Part shown: positions 1 to 7,846 of the stretch, piece by piece
Position numbering within the stretch: the stretch's first letter is position 1
Layout: every line of letters starts with the position of its first letter
From: Cognaticolwellia mytili
GTDB lineage: Bacteria; Pseudomonadota; Gammaproteobacteria; Enterobacterales; Alteromonadaceae
Length of the DNA stretch: 64,000 nucleotides
Assembly: GCF_002104475.1 (NCBI RefSeq)
Contig: NZ_NBOF01000004.1
Location: forward strand, 310,001-374,000
Reading direction: 5' to 3'
Program-made: the position numbers and the translations under genes
The notes under the pieces: generated by a model
Told to the model about the DNA's origin: nothing
The model's database searches: none
What the model saw: only the letters and a program-made list of their open reading frames with translations

Positions 1-286
1 AAAGTTAAATAGTCGACAGCTGAATTGAATAACTCAATTTTTATTTACTTGTATCAATGACAATATTAAAAGCCTTTATATTGTAATTGATGGCTTTTGC
101 GAAAATGCTTTTGAGGTATCGTAGAGGCGAGGGCTTTTTTTAGCTAGCAAAAACCTGACTTGTGAAGGCATTCATTCTAAAAAAATAGTAGCGACTTATC
201 CTCATGTAAATTTGATTCAGAAAAGCAAGTTTAATTATTTAGGACTAATATAATGTTATGTAATGTTATTTTGGCTTTTATAGACA
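1..286. other. Intergenic region before the first gene
   Basis: No coding region is supported here. A weak stem (7-bp arms at 68-74 and 92-98, with a 17-nt loop) might be the end of a transcript entering from the left. A TATAAT at 249-254 lies 33 bases before the ATG at 287 and could be a -10 box, but no good -35 is seen at the right distance. Confidence 0.4.
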
Positions 287-2365
287 ATGAAATCATCCCA
301 AATGAGTGATGCATTAATTCATCAATATATTATTAATGATCCTCTTCATCAATTATTTGATGCGGTGGATGCTATTTCTGTGCAAGGGTACGATGAAAAG
401 CGTAGGGTTATTTATTGGAATGTCGGTAGTGAATTACTATATGGCTACTCTAAAAAAGAGGCGTTGGGAAAAAAATTAGAAGAGCTTATTATTCCTGAAC
501 CCATGTGTGATTTGGTGGTTGCTGCACATAGTGATTGGATAAATCAGGGGATAGAAATTCCAGCATCAGAAGTGACTTTACGGCATAAAAATGGTCATGA
601 AGTTAATGTTTTTTCAAGCCATGTCATGTTTACCAATCAATATAATCGACAACAAATGTATTGTATTGATATTGATTTAACCGATGTGAGATATGCCCAA
701 AACCAAGTTATATTGAAGGAAAACATGCTTGAGGCCGTATTTGAAGCAATTCCAGACTTGTTTTTTTTGATGAAAGAAGATGGCACTATCGTTGATTATC
801 ATGCGGGTAATAAGAATAATCTTTTTATTTCGCCAGAGCAGTTTATTGGCAAACTTATGGGCGATATATTACCAAGCGAAGTTGCGAAAAAATTCCGAAT
901 TCATATTGAAAAGGCATTACAAACAGAAGAATTTTCAAGTTTTGAATACGAATTAACTCTACCGCACGGTGCGGCTTATTTTGAAGCCAGAATTAGGCAC
1001 TTACCTGAACATAATCAAGTGATAACTATTGTTAGAGATATTACTGAGCAACATAAGTCAGCTGAAATTATACGACAGCAGGCTTATTTTGATACGTTAA
1101 CCTCATTACCTAATCGTTTTTTGGCGCTGGATCGTTTGTCCCAGATGCTTAATGAAGCTCAAAGGAAAAATGATAAAACAGCTGTACTTTTTCTCGACTT
1201 AGATGATTTCAAAAAAGTTAATGATTCATTAGGTCACGAAGTAGGTGATAAGTTGCTAATAGAGTCAGCTCATCGGTTAAATAAAGTTGTACGTCAAGAA
1301 GATACTGTAGGGCGCCTAGGTGGTGATGAATTTATTGTATTGCTACGCAGTATAGCTGATGATCATAATGCATTAGTTATTGCTGAAAACTTACTTACCA
1401 CTTTCAGAAAGCCTTTTGAAATAGATGGACGAGAATTAATCCTGACATTGAGTATTGGTATTGCTATATCGCCTGAAAATGGTCGCTGTGCTTCTGATTT
1501 ATTACGCAATGCAGATACGGCAATGTATCAAGCAAAAGCGCTTGGGCGGAATGCATATTCGTTTTTCACCAAAGAAATGAACATAACGATGATACGTCGT
1601 TTTGAAATTGAAGAACAAATGCGTAGTGCTATAGAACATGATGAATTTGATGTCTATTATCAGCCTCAATTTGATGCCAATAATGAAAGGATTATTGGTG
1701 CAGAAGCCTTGCTTCGTTGGCATAACCCGATGTTAGGTCATATAACACCAAATGAATTTATTCCAATTGCTGAAAATACTGGGTTAATTGTACCTATTGG
1801 ACGATATGTCATTATGCAAGCACTTAAGTTTTTAAATAGATGGCAAAATATTGATCAACGAAAGTATACAATGGCGATTAACTTGTCCCCACGTCAATTT
1901 AGAGATGTCGATCTTCTTAGCTTTATTAAAAAATTCCTTACTCAGGAAAATATTAGTGCGAAAAGCTTGGAGCTTGAAATAACTGAAGGTGTATTAATGA
2001 CTGGGCAATCATATATTGAAGATGTGTTAACAGAAATCCACCGTTTAGGAATAAAGTTATCAATGGATGATTTTGGCACAGGATATTCATCGTTGAGCTA
2101 TTTGAGGCAATATGACTTTAATGTATTGAAAATTGATCGAAGTTTTATTAATGGCATAACATTAAATAAGGCTGATTATGACCTTGTTAAAGCTACCATT
2201 GCAATGGCGCATAGTTTGGGGCTAACTGTTGTTGCGGAAGGAGTCGAGAAACGAGAACAAATGAAACTATTGAAAGAACTAATGTGTGATCATGTTCAAG
2301 GTTTTTACTTTAGCAAACCTTTGCCAACTGAAGAGTTAATCGAGTTTTCAGCACACTATAAGTAA
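287..2365 (+). CDS. PAS-PAS-GGDEF-EAL cyclic-di-GMP signalling protein
   Basis: This 692-residue cytosolic protein should make and/or break cyclic di-GMP. Two PAS-like sensor regions (about 20-130 and 145-255) precede a GGDEF domain (about 265-425) and an EAL domain (about 440-690). The GGDEF motif is intact and is preceded by an RQED inhibitory site at the usual five-residue distance. The EAL domain keeps EALLR, the Asn of MAINLSP, ELEITEG, MDDFGTGYSS, LKIDRSF, VAEGVE and VQGF, so phosphodiesterase activity is likely. No membrane segment is evident, which suggests a soluble sensor reading a small ligand or partner. The ATG at 287 has a weak ribosome site and an in-frame ATG at 302 is a possible alternative. 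It stands alone, about 185 bases before the exonuclease gene. The direction of net activity cannot be told from sequence. Confidence 0.93.
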   Translation: MKSSQMSDALIHQYIINDPLHQLFDAVDAISVQGYDEKRRVIYWNVGSELLYGYSKKEALGKKLEELIIPEPMCDLVVAAHSDWINQGIEIPASEVTLRHKNGHEVNVFSSHVMFTNQYNRQQMYCIDIDLTDVRYAQNQVILKENMLEAVFEAIPDLFFLMKEDGTIVDYHAGNKNNLFISPEQFIGKLMGDILPSEVAKKFRIHIEKALQTEEFSSFEYELTLPHGAAYFEARIRHLPEHNQVITIVRDITEQHKSAEIIRQQAYFDTLTSLPNRFLALDRLSQMLNEAQRKNDKTAVLFLDLDDFKKVNDSLGHEVGDKLLIESAHRLNKVVRQEDTVGRLGGDEFIVLLRSIADDHNALVIAENLLTTFRKPFEIDGRELILTLSIGIAISPENGRCASDLLRNADTAMYQAKALGRNAYSFFTKEMNITMIRRFEIEEQMRSAIEHDEFDVYYQPQFDANNERIIGAEALLRWHNPMLGHITPNEFIPIAENTGLIVPIGRYVIMQALKFLNRWQNIDQRKYTMAINLSPRQFRDVDLLSFIKKFLTQENISAKSLELEITEGVLMTGQSYIEDVLTEIHRLGIKLSMDDFGTGYSSLSYLRQYDFNVLKIDRSFINGITLNKADYDLVKATIAMAHSLGLTVVAEGVEKREQMKLLKELMCDHVQGFYFSKPLPTEELIEFSAHYK

Positions 2366-2550
2366 CAAAAAAATCAGCTGTTAAGCACTCTTAAAATACT
2401 TTTAAATAGAACAGTTCTTAGCCCTAAAAGATAGACAGAGCTAATCTTCCTATAATTTTCTAATAAGAGTGTCTTGTTATTAATGAGCTTGAAAATAAAC
2501 TATGCGATAATTCAATCGTATTTATTAAAGTTATTGAAAAGGAAGCGTTA

Positions 2551-3177
2551 GTGTTAGCTAGCTCGATAGTCGTACTCGATTTTGAAACTACGGGGTTATC
2601 TCCAGACCAAGGAGACCGAGCCATTGAAATAGGGGCGGTGAAATTAGAAAACGGTATTGAAGTTGATAAGTTTCAAGCCTTGATGAATCCAGGCCGTCGC
2701 ATTAACAGTTTTATTGAAAACTATACTGGCATTACTAATCGTATGTTAGCGCCTGCGCCATCTTGTGCAAAAGTTATGGCGGAGTTTGCCGATTTTATTG
2801 GCGATAGTAACTTGCTTGCTCATAATGCATCATTTGATAGTCGCTTTTTAAACGCAGAATTGGCTCGTATTGATCGAGAAGTGCTCGGTGAATTTACCTG
2901 TTCGCTATTAGTGTCACGCCGTATTTATCAAGATGCGCCAAATCACAAGTTGGGCACCTTGATTAATTACAAAAACATTGCTGCTGATGGCAGCTTTCAT
3001 AGAGCGTTATTTGATGCACAGATGACTGCTAAGCTTTGGTTGAAGTTACTTGATGATATTCGCGAACGTCATGATATTGAGGAAATACCGTTTAGTTTAA
3101 TTAAGCGTTTGGCTAAAACACCAAAAGCACAGGTAGCAAAATTATTATCAAACTATGCGACTAAAATACGCAGCTAA
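2551..3177 (+). CDS. DnaQ-like 3'-5' exonuclease (DEDDh family)
   Basis: This 208-residue DEDDh exonuclease resembles the proofreading epsilon subunit of DNA polymerase III, but is more probably a stand-alone DnaQ/RNase T-like nuclease. Exo I reads LDFETTG (Asp and Glu metal ligands), Exo II is AHNASFD, and Exo III has the His-x4-Asp of FHRALFDAQ, so all metal-binding positions are present. The start is a GTG at 2551 with an AAAGGAAG ribosome site just upstream. The C-terminal 40 residues are basic and helical and may contact nucleic acid or a partner. The gene is monocistronic and ends in a terminator shared with the convergent fhs gene. The family is clear, but the natural substrate is not. 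Confidence 0.88.
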   Translation: MLASSIVVLDFETTGLSPDQGDRAIEIGAVKLENGIEVDKFQALMNPGRRINSFIENYTGITNRMLAPAPSCAKVMAEFADFIGDSNLLAHNASFDSRFLNAELARIDREVLGEFTCSLLVSRRIYQDAPNHKLGTLINYKNIAADGSFHRALFDAQMTAKLWLKLLDDIRERHDIEEIPFSLIKRLAKTPKAQVAKLLSNYATKIRS

Positions 3178-3226
3178 AGCTTTTCACTGTCTAATAATAA
3201 TTCTACAAAATAAACTAGAAATATAT

Positions 3227-3279
3227 GAAAAAAAGGGTGAAGTATTACGCAACGTAAATTAACTTCACCCTAGTTTTAT
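3227..3279. terminator. Bidirectional terminator between the exonuclease gene and fhs
   Basis: A 10-bp perfect stem (3234-3243 with 3262-3271) encloses an 18-nt loop that has its own 5-bp inner stem (3245-3249 with 3253-3257). It is flanked by an A-run on the left and TAGTTTTATT on the right. On the minus strand the stem is followed by seven Ts, so it is a strong terminator for fhs and also serves the plus-strand gene. Confidence 0.85.
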
Positions 3280-3330
3280 TCACAATTTTTGATGTTTAAC
3301 TATTTACATCAACTCCTGCTGTATTCATGG

Positions 3331-4995
3331 TTATTCAACACCGGTAATGACGCCGTTTTCAAGTAATTGCACATCATTTGCTGCAGGGCGTTTTGGTAGC
3401 CCTGGCATACGCATGATATTCCCCGTCAACACTACTAAAAATCCAGCACCAGCGTTAATTTGAATTGAGCTTACGGTAACTTCAAAATCACGTGGTCGAC
3501 CGTGTAATAAAGGGTCATCAGAAAGCGAACTCGGCGCTTTAGCAATACAAATAGGCAAGTGCGTTAAGCCAAGTTGTTCAACATGCTTTAAATCTTTTTC
3601 AGCTTGCTTTGAAAAGGCTACATCGTCAGCGCCGTACATAGCTCGGCTAACTAATCGCACTTTTTCTAAAACCGGTTCGTCTAATTGATATAACGGAATA
3701 AAAGGTTTACTTTTATCGACCGCAGACATCACCATTTTTGCTAAATCAATCGCACCTTTACCGCCTTCTGCGTGATGGCGAGTCTCAGCAAATGAAACGC
3801 CTAATTCAATGCAACGGTTACGAATAATACCAACTTCGTCGTCGGTGTCGGTCGCAAAGCGATTTAATGCAACTACTGCATGTTTATTAAAAAGTGCAAC
3901 ACTTTCGATATGTTTATCTAAGTTTTCCAAACCTCGTTGAACAGCGGTAATATCCTCTTCAACTAAATTGTTTTTGTCTTTCCCACCATGCATTTTTAAC
4001 GCGCGTACGGTTGTTACTAAGACCACAACATCAGGGTCTAAGTCGGCAATGCGGCATTTAATATCAAAGAATTTTTCGGCGCCTAAATCAAAACCAAAAC
4101 CTGCCTCGGTAATCGCCCAATCCGCATGGTGCATCGCCATTTTAGTGGCGATAACACTATTACAACCATGAGCGATATTGGCAAATGGACCACCATGAAC
4201 AAAAGCTGGTGTGCCTTCAAAACTTTGCACTAAGTTAGGTTGTAAAGCGTCACGTAATAGCGCCATCATCGCGCCCGTAATTTCAAGTTGTTTAGCGACT
4301 ACTGGCTCACCGTCGTAGGTATAGCCGATAAGTGTTCGGTCTAATCGTTCTTTTAAATCTTTTGCGTCATTTGCTAAACAAAGCATGGCCATTACTTCAG
4401 AGGCAGCGGTTATATCAAAGCCACCTTCACGTGGTATACCCTGCATTTTTCCGCCTAAACCTAAGACTATTTTTCGTAAACTACGATCGTTCATATCCAT
4501 CACGCGACGCCAGACGATTTGTCGTGGGTCAATGTGCAGAATATTGCCTTGATAAATATGATTGTCGATAGCCGCTGATAGTAAGTTGTTGGCGCTAGTA
4601 ATGGCGTGAAAATCGCCAGTAAAGTGTAAGTTTATACGATCGCCCGGCATTATTTGGCTATAGCCGCCGCCGGTAGCACCACCTTTCATTCCTAAGCATG
4701 GGCCTAAAGAAGGCTCGCGTAAGGCTAAACATACCGATTCATTTAACTGGGTGAATGCTTGCCCTAAACCAATAGTTGTGGTGGTTTTCCCTTCACCTGA
4801 TGGTGTTGGTGTTGTCGCCGATACTAGGATAAGTCGACCTTGCTTACCTTGAGGTTTCTTTAAAGCATTAACATCAACTTTTGCAATATCACGCCCATAA
4901 GGGTTTAAATCTTCAGGTGATATATTAAGTGCAGTACTAATTTCTGAAATTGGACGTGGAGTGAACTGCTGTGCTATTTCTACATCGGTGGCCAT
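3331..4995 (-). CDS. fhs: Formate-tetrahydrofolate ligase
   Basis: Fhs makes 10-formyl-tetrahydrofolate from formate, THF and ATP in the cytosol, feeding purine, fMet and one-carbon metabolism. The protein matches the family along its full length of about 555 residues. It shows the P-loop TPTPSGEGKTTT near residues 65-75 and conserved runs such as GGATGGGYSQ and VHGGPFANIAHG. Two ATGs lie six bases apart. The AGGA ribosome site directly abuts the first (5001) but is six bases from the second (4995), so 4995 is preferred, giving 554 residues. It is divergent from the fdhD-formate dehydrogenase operon, placing the two formate-consuming routes back to back. A strong terminator follows. Identity is very sure; shared regulation with the fdh genes is inferred. 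Confidence 0.97.
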   Translation of the reverse strand: MATDVEIAQQFTPRPISEISTALNISPEDLNPYGRDIAKVDVNALKKPQGKQGRLILVSATTPTPSGEGKTTTTIGLGQAFTQLNESVCLALREPSLGPCLGMKGGATGGGYSQIMPGDRINLHFTGDFHAITSANNLLSAAIDNHIYQGNILHIDPRQIVWRRVMDMNDRSLRKIVLGLGGKMQGIPREGGFDITAASEVMAMLCLANDAKDLKERLDRTLIGYTYDGEPVVAKQLEITGAMMALLRDALQPNLVQSFEGTPAFVHGGPFANIAHGCNSVIATKMAMHHADWAITEAGFGFDLGAEKFFDIKCRIADLDPDVVVLVTTVRALKMHGGKDKNNLVEEDITAVQRGLENLDKHIESVALFNKHAVVALNRFATDTDDEVGIIRNRCIELGVSFAETRHHAEGGKGAIDLAKMVMSAVDKSKPFIPLYQLDEPVLEKVRLVSRAMYGADDVAFSKQAEKDLKHVEQLGLTHLPICIAKAPSSLSDDPLLHGRPRDFEVTVSSIQINAGAGFLVVLTGNIMRMPGLPKRPAANDVQLLENGVITGVE

Positions 4996-5097
4996 ATGCA
5001 TTCCTAATTCTTGTTTAGTTTTTGTCTGATTATGGTATTAGTTATTTGCGTTAGAAAAGTTAATCTAACCTTAATTTACCGAGCATTAGTTGATTTG

Positions 5098-5121
5098 CAA
5101 CAAAAGCTATACGTTTTGTTG
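5098..5121. promoter_or_regulatory. Inverted repeat in the fhs/fdhD divergent region
   Basis: Perfect 8-bp arms, CAACAAAA (5098-5105) and TTTTGTTG (5114-5121), are separated by 8 bases. The dyad is about 100 bases upstream of both start codons in the only intergenic space shared by fhs and the fdh operon, so an operator role is possible. A Rho-independent terminator is less likely, because no gene ends here. Confidence 0.4.
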
Positions 5122-5222
5122 TTTTAATAATGTCACTAACAGTAGCGTCTGCTTTCCACGTTGATAGTTAAGCGGTATTATTAAATGAGATTTTTATTTT
5201 TGTTAGTAGTTTATAGCCATTT

Positions 5223-6179
5223 ATGAGTAGTAAAGTATCAGTACCTAGAGCTGAGTTGAAAGACCCTGCAATCACTGAGCTAGCGAAGTTTCGTTACCAA
5301 GCTCATGGACGAAAATTGCAATATGATCAGGTCATTGCTGAGCAGCCATTGCAAATACGTTTAAGCTGGCAAGTAAGCGAAAGCAGTAAATGCGAAAGCC
5401 AAATATTTTCGATTACCATGCGCACGCCAGGTGACGACAAAGCGTTAATTGTCGGGCTTTTATTATCAGAAGGTATTATTAAACAGTTTTCAGAGCTAGA
5501 AAGTATTCGCTCGGAAACAGGGTTAGATGATGAAGAGCTAGAACACTTGCAAGGGCAAGGCTCGAATTCATCAAGCCAACCTGAAGACAATAATCAGTGG
5601 GAAGTGAAGCTTAATACCGGTGTTATTCCTGATATTAAATCGCTTGAGCGTTTTCAAGTCACTTATAGCAGTTGTGGTTTATGTGGAACGACTTCATTAA
5701 AGTCGTTGGAAATGAAAAGTCCACCAGTGTTGAGCCAAGATAAACATTGGCTAGCATTTAGCGTCATTTGCGCAATGCCTGATATTATGCGCGCTGCGCA
5801 AGCACAGTTTGTTCAAACCGGTGGTTCACATGCCGCAGCATTATTTGATGCTACTGGCAATATTATTGATGTTAAAGAAGATATTGGCCGACATAACGCC
5901 CTTGATAAACTTTTAGGTAATAGTTTAATAGTTGGCAATATTAGCCAGGCACAATATTGCGTTGCTGTGAGTGGGCGCATAAGCTTTGAAATAGTGCAAA
6001 AAACGGTAATGGCCGGAGTTGCCGTACTTATTGCGGTTGGTGCTCCGTCTGATTTAGCAATACATGCAGCGAAACGATTCAATTTAACCTTAATTGGCTT
6101 TACGACAAAAAGCGGATTTAATTTATACCATGGTGATTGGCGATTATTGCCATTGGAGGAAACATGTCAAAAAATTTAA
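5223..6179 (+). CDS. fdhD: FdhD, sulfur carrier for formate dehydrogenase maturation
   Basis: FdhD passes sulfur from a cysteine desulfurase (IscS) to the bis-MGD molybdenum cofactor, a step formate dehydrogenases need for activity. The signature CGLCGT places the CxxC pair at Cys151 and Cys154. Conserved C-terminal motifs include DIGRHNALDK and SGRISFEIVQK. At 318 residues it is longer than usual because of an acidic, Ser/Gln-rich insertion near 95-125. It is the first gene of the operon and its 3' end overlaps the next gene by 16 bases, which implies translational coupling. Its placement directly before the dehydrogenase subunits gives an obvious client: the alpha subunit two genes downstream. 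Confidence 0.95.
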   Translation: MSSKVSVPRAELKDPAITELAKFRYQAHGRKLQYDQVIAEQPLQIRLSWQVSESSKCESQIFSITMRTPGDDKALIVGLLLSEGIIKQFSELESIRSETGLDDEELEHLQGQGSNSSSQPEDNNQWEVKLNTGVIPDIKSLERFQVTYSSCGLCGTTSLKSLEMKSPPVLSQDKHWLAFSVICAMPDIMRAAQAQFVQTGGSHAAALFDATGNIIDVKEDIGRHNALDKLLGNSLIVGNISQAQYCVAVSGRISFEIVQKTVMAGVAVLIAVGAPSDLAIHAAKRFNLTLIGFTTKSGFNLYHGDWRLLPLEETCQKI

Positions 6180-7846
6180 CGGCACTGGCGAAACGCCAAG
6201 GTATTGATCAGACATTATTTCAAGAACTTGCTATTGGCGAAGACTCCAAGTCAAAAGCACAACGCAAAGCATTAGCTAAAGAGTTGCTTATCGGTGAAGC
6301 GGTTGTGCATGGTGCGGCTAGTTTTTATGATTTTATTGATGGTGATAACGCCAATAAAAAAGCTTACGTTTGTAATGGCTCTTCCTGTTTATGCGCTGAT
6401 ACTCAGCACAATGTAAAAGCAAAATTAACGCAGCACTTTGCTGCTGATGACATTGGTCACGTCACCTGTTTAGGGCGCTGTGCGCAAAATAGTGCCTTTC
6501 AAATAAATAAAGAAAATTATTCCGGTAATGATATTGAAAATCTTGCTGAAATTATTAACGCGGACAATGCTAAATCGTCAGAGCACTACTATGTTGAATC
6601 GAATTTAGCACAACCGATATTAACCGCCGAAATTAACGATGTTGCGCAGTACTATCAAGTGTTTTCAAACGCAATTGCACAGTTTACGGTTGATGAGTTG
6701 TTACAACAAATAACAGACTCTGGCTTACGTGGCCGTGGCGGCGCAGGTTTTCCAACGGGCTTTAAATGGCGTTCATGTCGTGATGTGGTTGGCGATGAAA
6801 AATACATCGTTTGTAATGCTGATGAAGGTGACGCTGGTGCTTATAGCGACCGATACCTATTAGAGCAACGTCCGCATGCTGTATTGTTCGGTATGTTGAT
6901 GGCAGGTTACTTATCCGGCGCTGAAACTGGCGTACTTTATATTCGTGATGAATATCCTCAAGCCATTCGAACAACTGAAGCGGCCATTGCTGAATTTGAA
7001 GCCTTAGGCTTACTAAAAGGTATGGCTTTCAAGTTTAGTTTTAAAATTATTCGTGGTGCCGGTGCTTATATATGCGGTGAAGAAACTGCCTTATTGCGCT
7101 CAATTGAAGGACAACGTCCTTTAGTGTCAGTAAGACCGCCATTTCCAACCCAAAGCGGCTTGTTTGGTTGTCCAACCATATTGAACAATGTTGAAACGTT
7201 TGCACCAATTAACTTTATTCTTAGCGAAGGCGCGCAGCAGTACTTTGCTTTAGGTAACGGCAAATCAACGGGGAGCAAACTGGTGTCATTAGACAGTAGT
7301 TTTGCTAAGCCGGGAATATATGAAGTCGCGATGGGCATGCCAATGCTTGATTTATTTGCCATGGCTGGCGGTTTCTCAAAGCCGTTAAAAGCTTTGCATA
7401 TTGGTGGGCCATTAGGCGGTGTAGTACCAATTTCAGCACTAGAAAAGTTAACGTTAGATTTTGAATCGTTTGCCGAAAGTGGCTTTTTATTGGGCCATGC
7501 CAGTGTTATTGGCTTACCTGAGCCGCTGTCGATGATTGACTATATTGAGCATTTATTTGAATTTACTGCTGCAGAATCGTGCGGTAAATGTTATCCGTGT
7601 AAATTGGGCTCAGTACGAGGTCAAGAAATGGTGCAAGATGCCATTGATGGTAAACAGTTATTGAACCGAGAGTTGCTTGATGACTTGTTAGAAACCATGC
7701 AACTAGGCTCACTATGCGCACTAGGGGGCGGTGTCCCTTTACCCATTCAAAATATCTTGCAGTATTTTGCTGATGAATTGAAACCATTTATTGCTGCAAA
7801 AAAGCCTGAGTCAGAACAATCAACATCGGAGCAAGCTAATGTCTAA
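6164..7846 (+). CDS. NAD-dependent formate dehydrogenase beta subunit, NuoE-NuoF fusion
   Basis: This is the NADH-forming diaphorase part of a soluble formate dehydrogenase. The N-terminal 130 residues are NuoE/FdsG-like, with a helical region followed by Cys70-x4-Cys75 and Cys102-x3-Cys106 for a 2Fe-2S cluster. The rest is NuoF/FdsB-like: the FMN loop GLRGRGGAGFPTG starts at Gly187, followed by NADEGDAGAYSDR and an NADH-binding region. The final 4Fe-4S site is Cys473-x2-Cys476-x2-Cys479 plus Cys518. A TTG at 6137 would extend the frame, but GGAGGA sits just before the ATG at 6164, giving 560 residues. It overlaps fdhD by 16 bases and the alpha gene by 8. In Cupriavidus-type fds operons the NuoE and NuoF parts are separate genes; here they are fused. 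Confidence 0.92.
   Translation: MSKNLTALAKRQGIDQTLFQELAIGEDSKSKAQRKALAKELLIGEAVVHGAASFYDFIDGDNANKKAYVCNGSSCLCADTQHNVKAKLTQHFAADDIGHVTCLGRCAQNSAFQINKENYSGNDIENLAEIINADNAKSSEHYYVESNLAQPILTAEINDVAQYYQVFSNAIAQFTVDELLQQITDSGLRGRGGAGFPTGFKWRSCRDVVGDEKYIVCNADEGDAGAYSDRYLLEQRPHAVLFGMLMAGYLSGAETGVLYIRDEYPQAIRTTEAAIAEFEALGLLKGMAFKFSFKIIRGAGAYICGEETALLRSIEGQRPLVSVRPPFPTQSGLFGCPTILNNVETFAPINFILSEGAQQYFALGNGKSTGSKLVSLDSSFAKPGIYEVAMGMPMLDLFAMAGGFSKPLKALHIGGPLGGVVPISALEKLTLDFESFAESGFLLGHASVIGLPEPLSMIDYIEHLFEFTAAESCGKCYPCKLGSVRGQEMVQDAIDGKQLLNRELLDDLLETMQLGSLCALGGGVPLPIQNILQYFADELKPFIAAKKPESEQSTSEQANV

Noticed and set aside
3968-4571. Open frames on the plus strand within fhs
   Set aside because: They are antisense shadows of a strongly conserved gene, with no ribosome sites or family features.
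6137-6163. TTG start giving a longer formate dehydrogenase beta subunit
   Set aside because: A GGAGGA ribosome site lies immediately before the ATG at 6164 and the extra nine residues are not family-like.
7791-7838. Upstream ATG for the formate dehydrogenase alpha subunit
   Set aside because: The ATG at 7839 has GGAG at seven bases; the upstream one has no site and lies within the beta gene.
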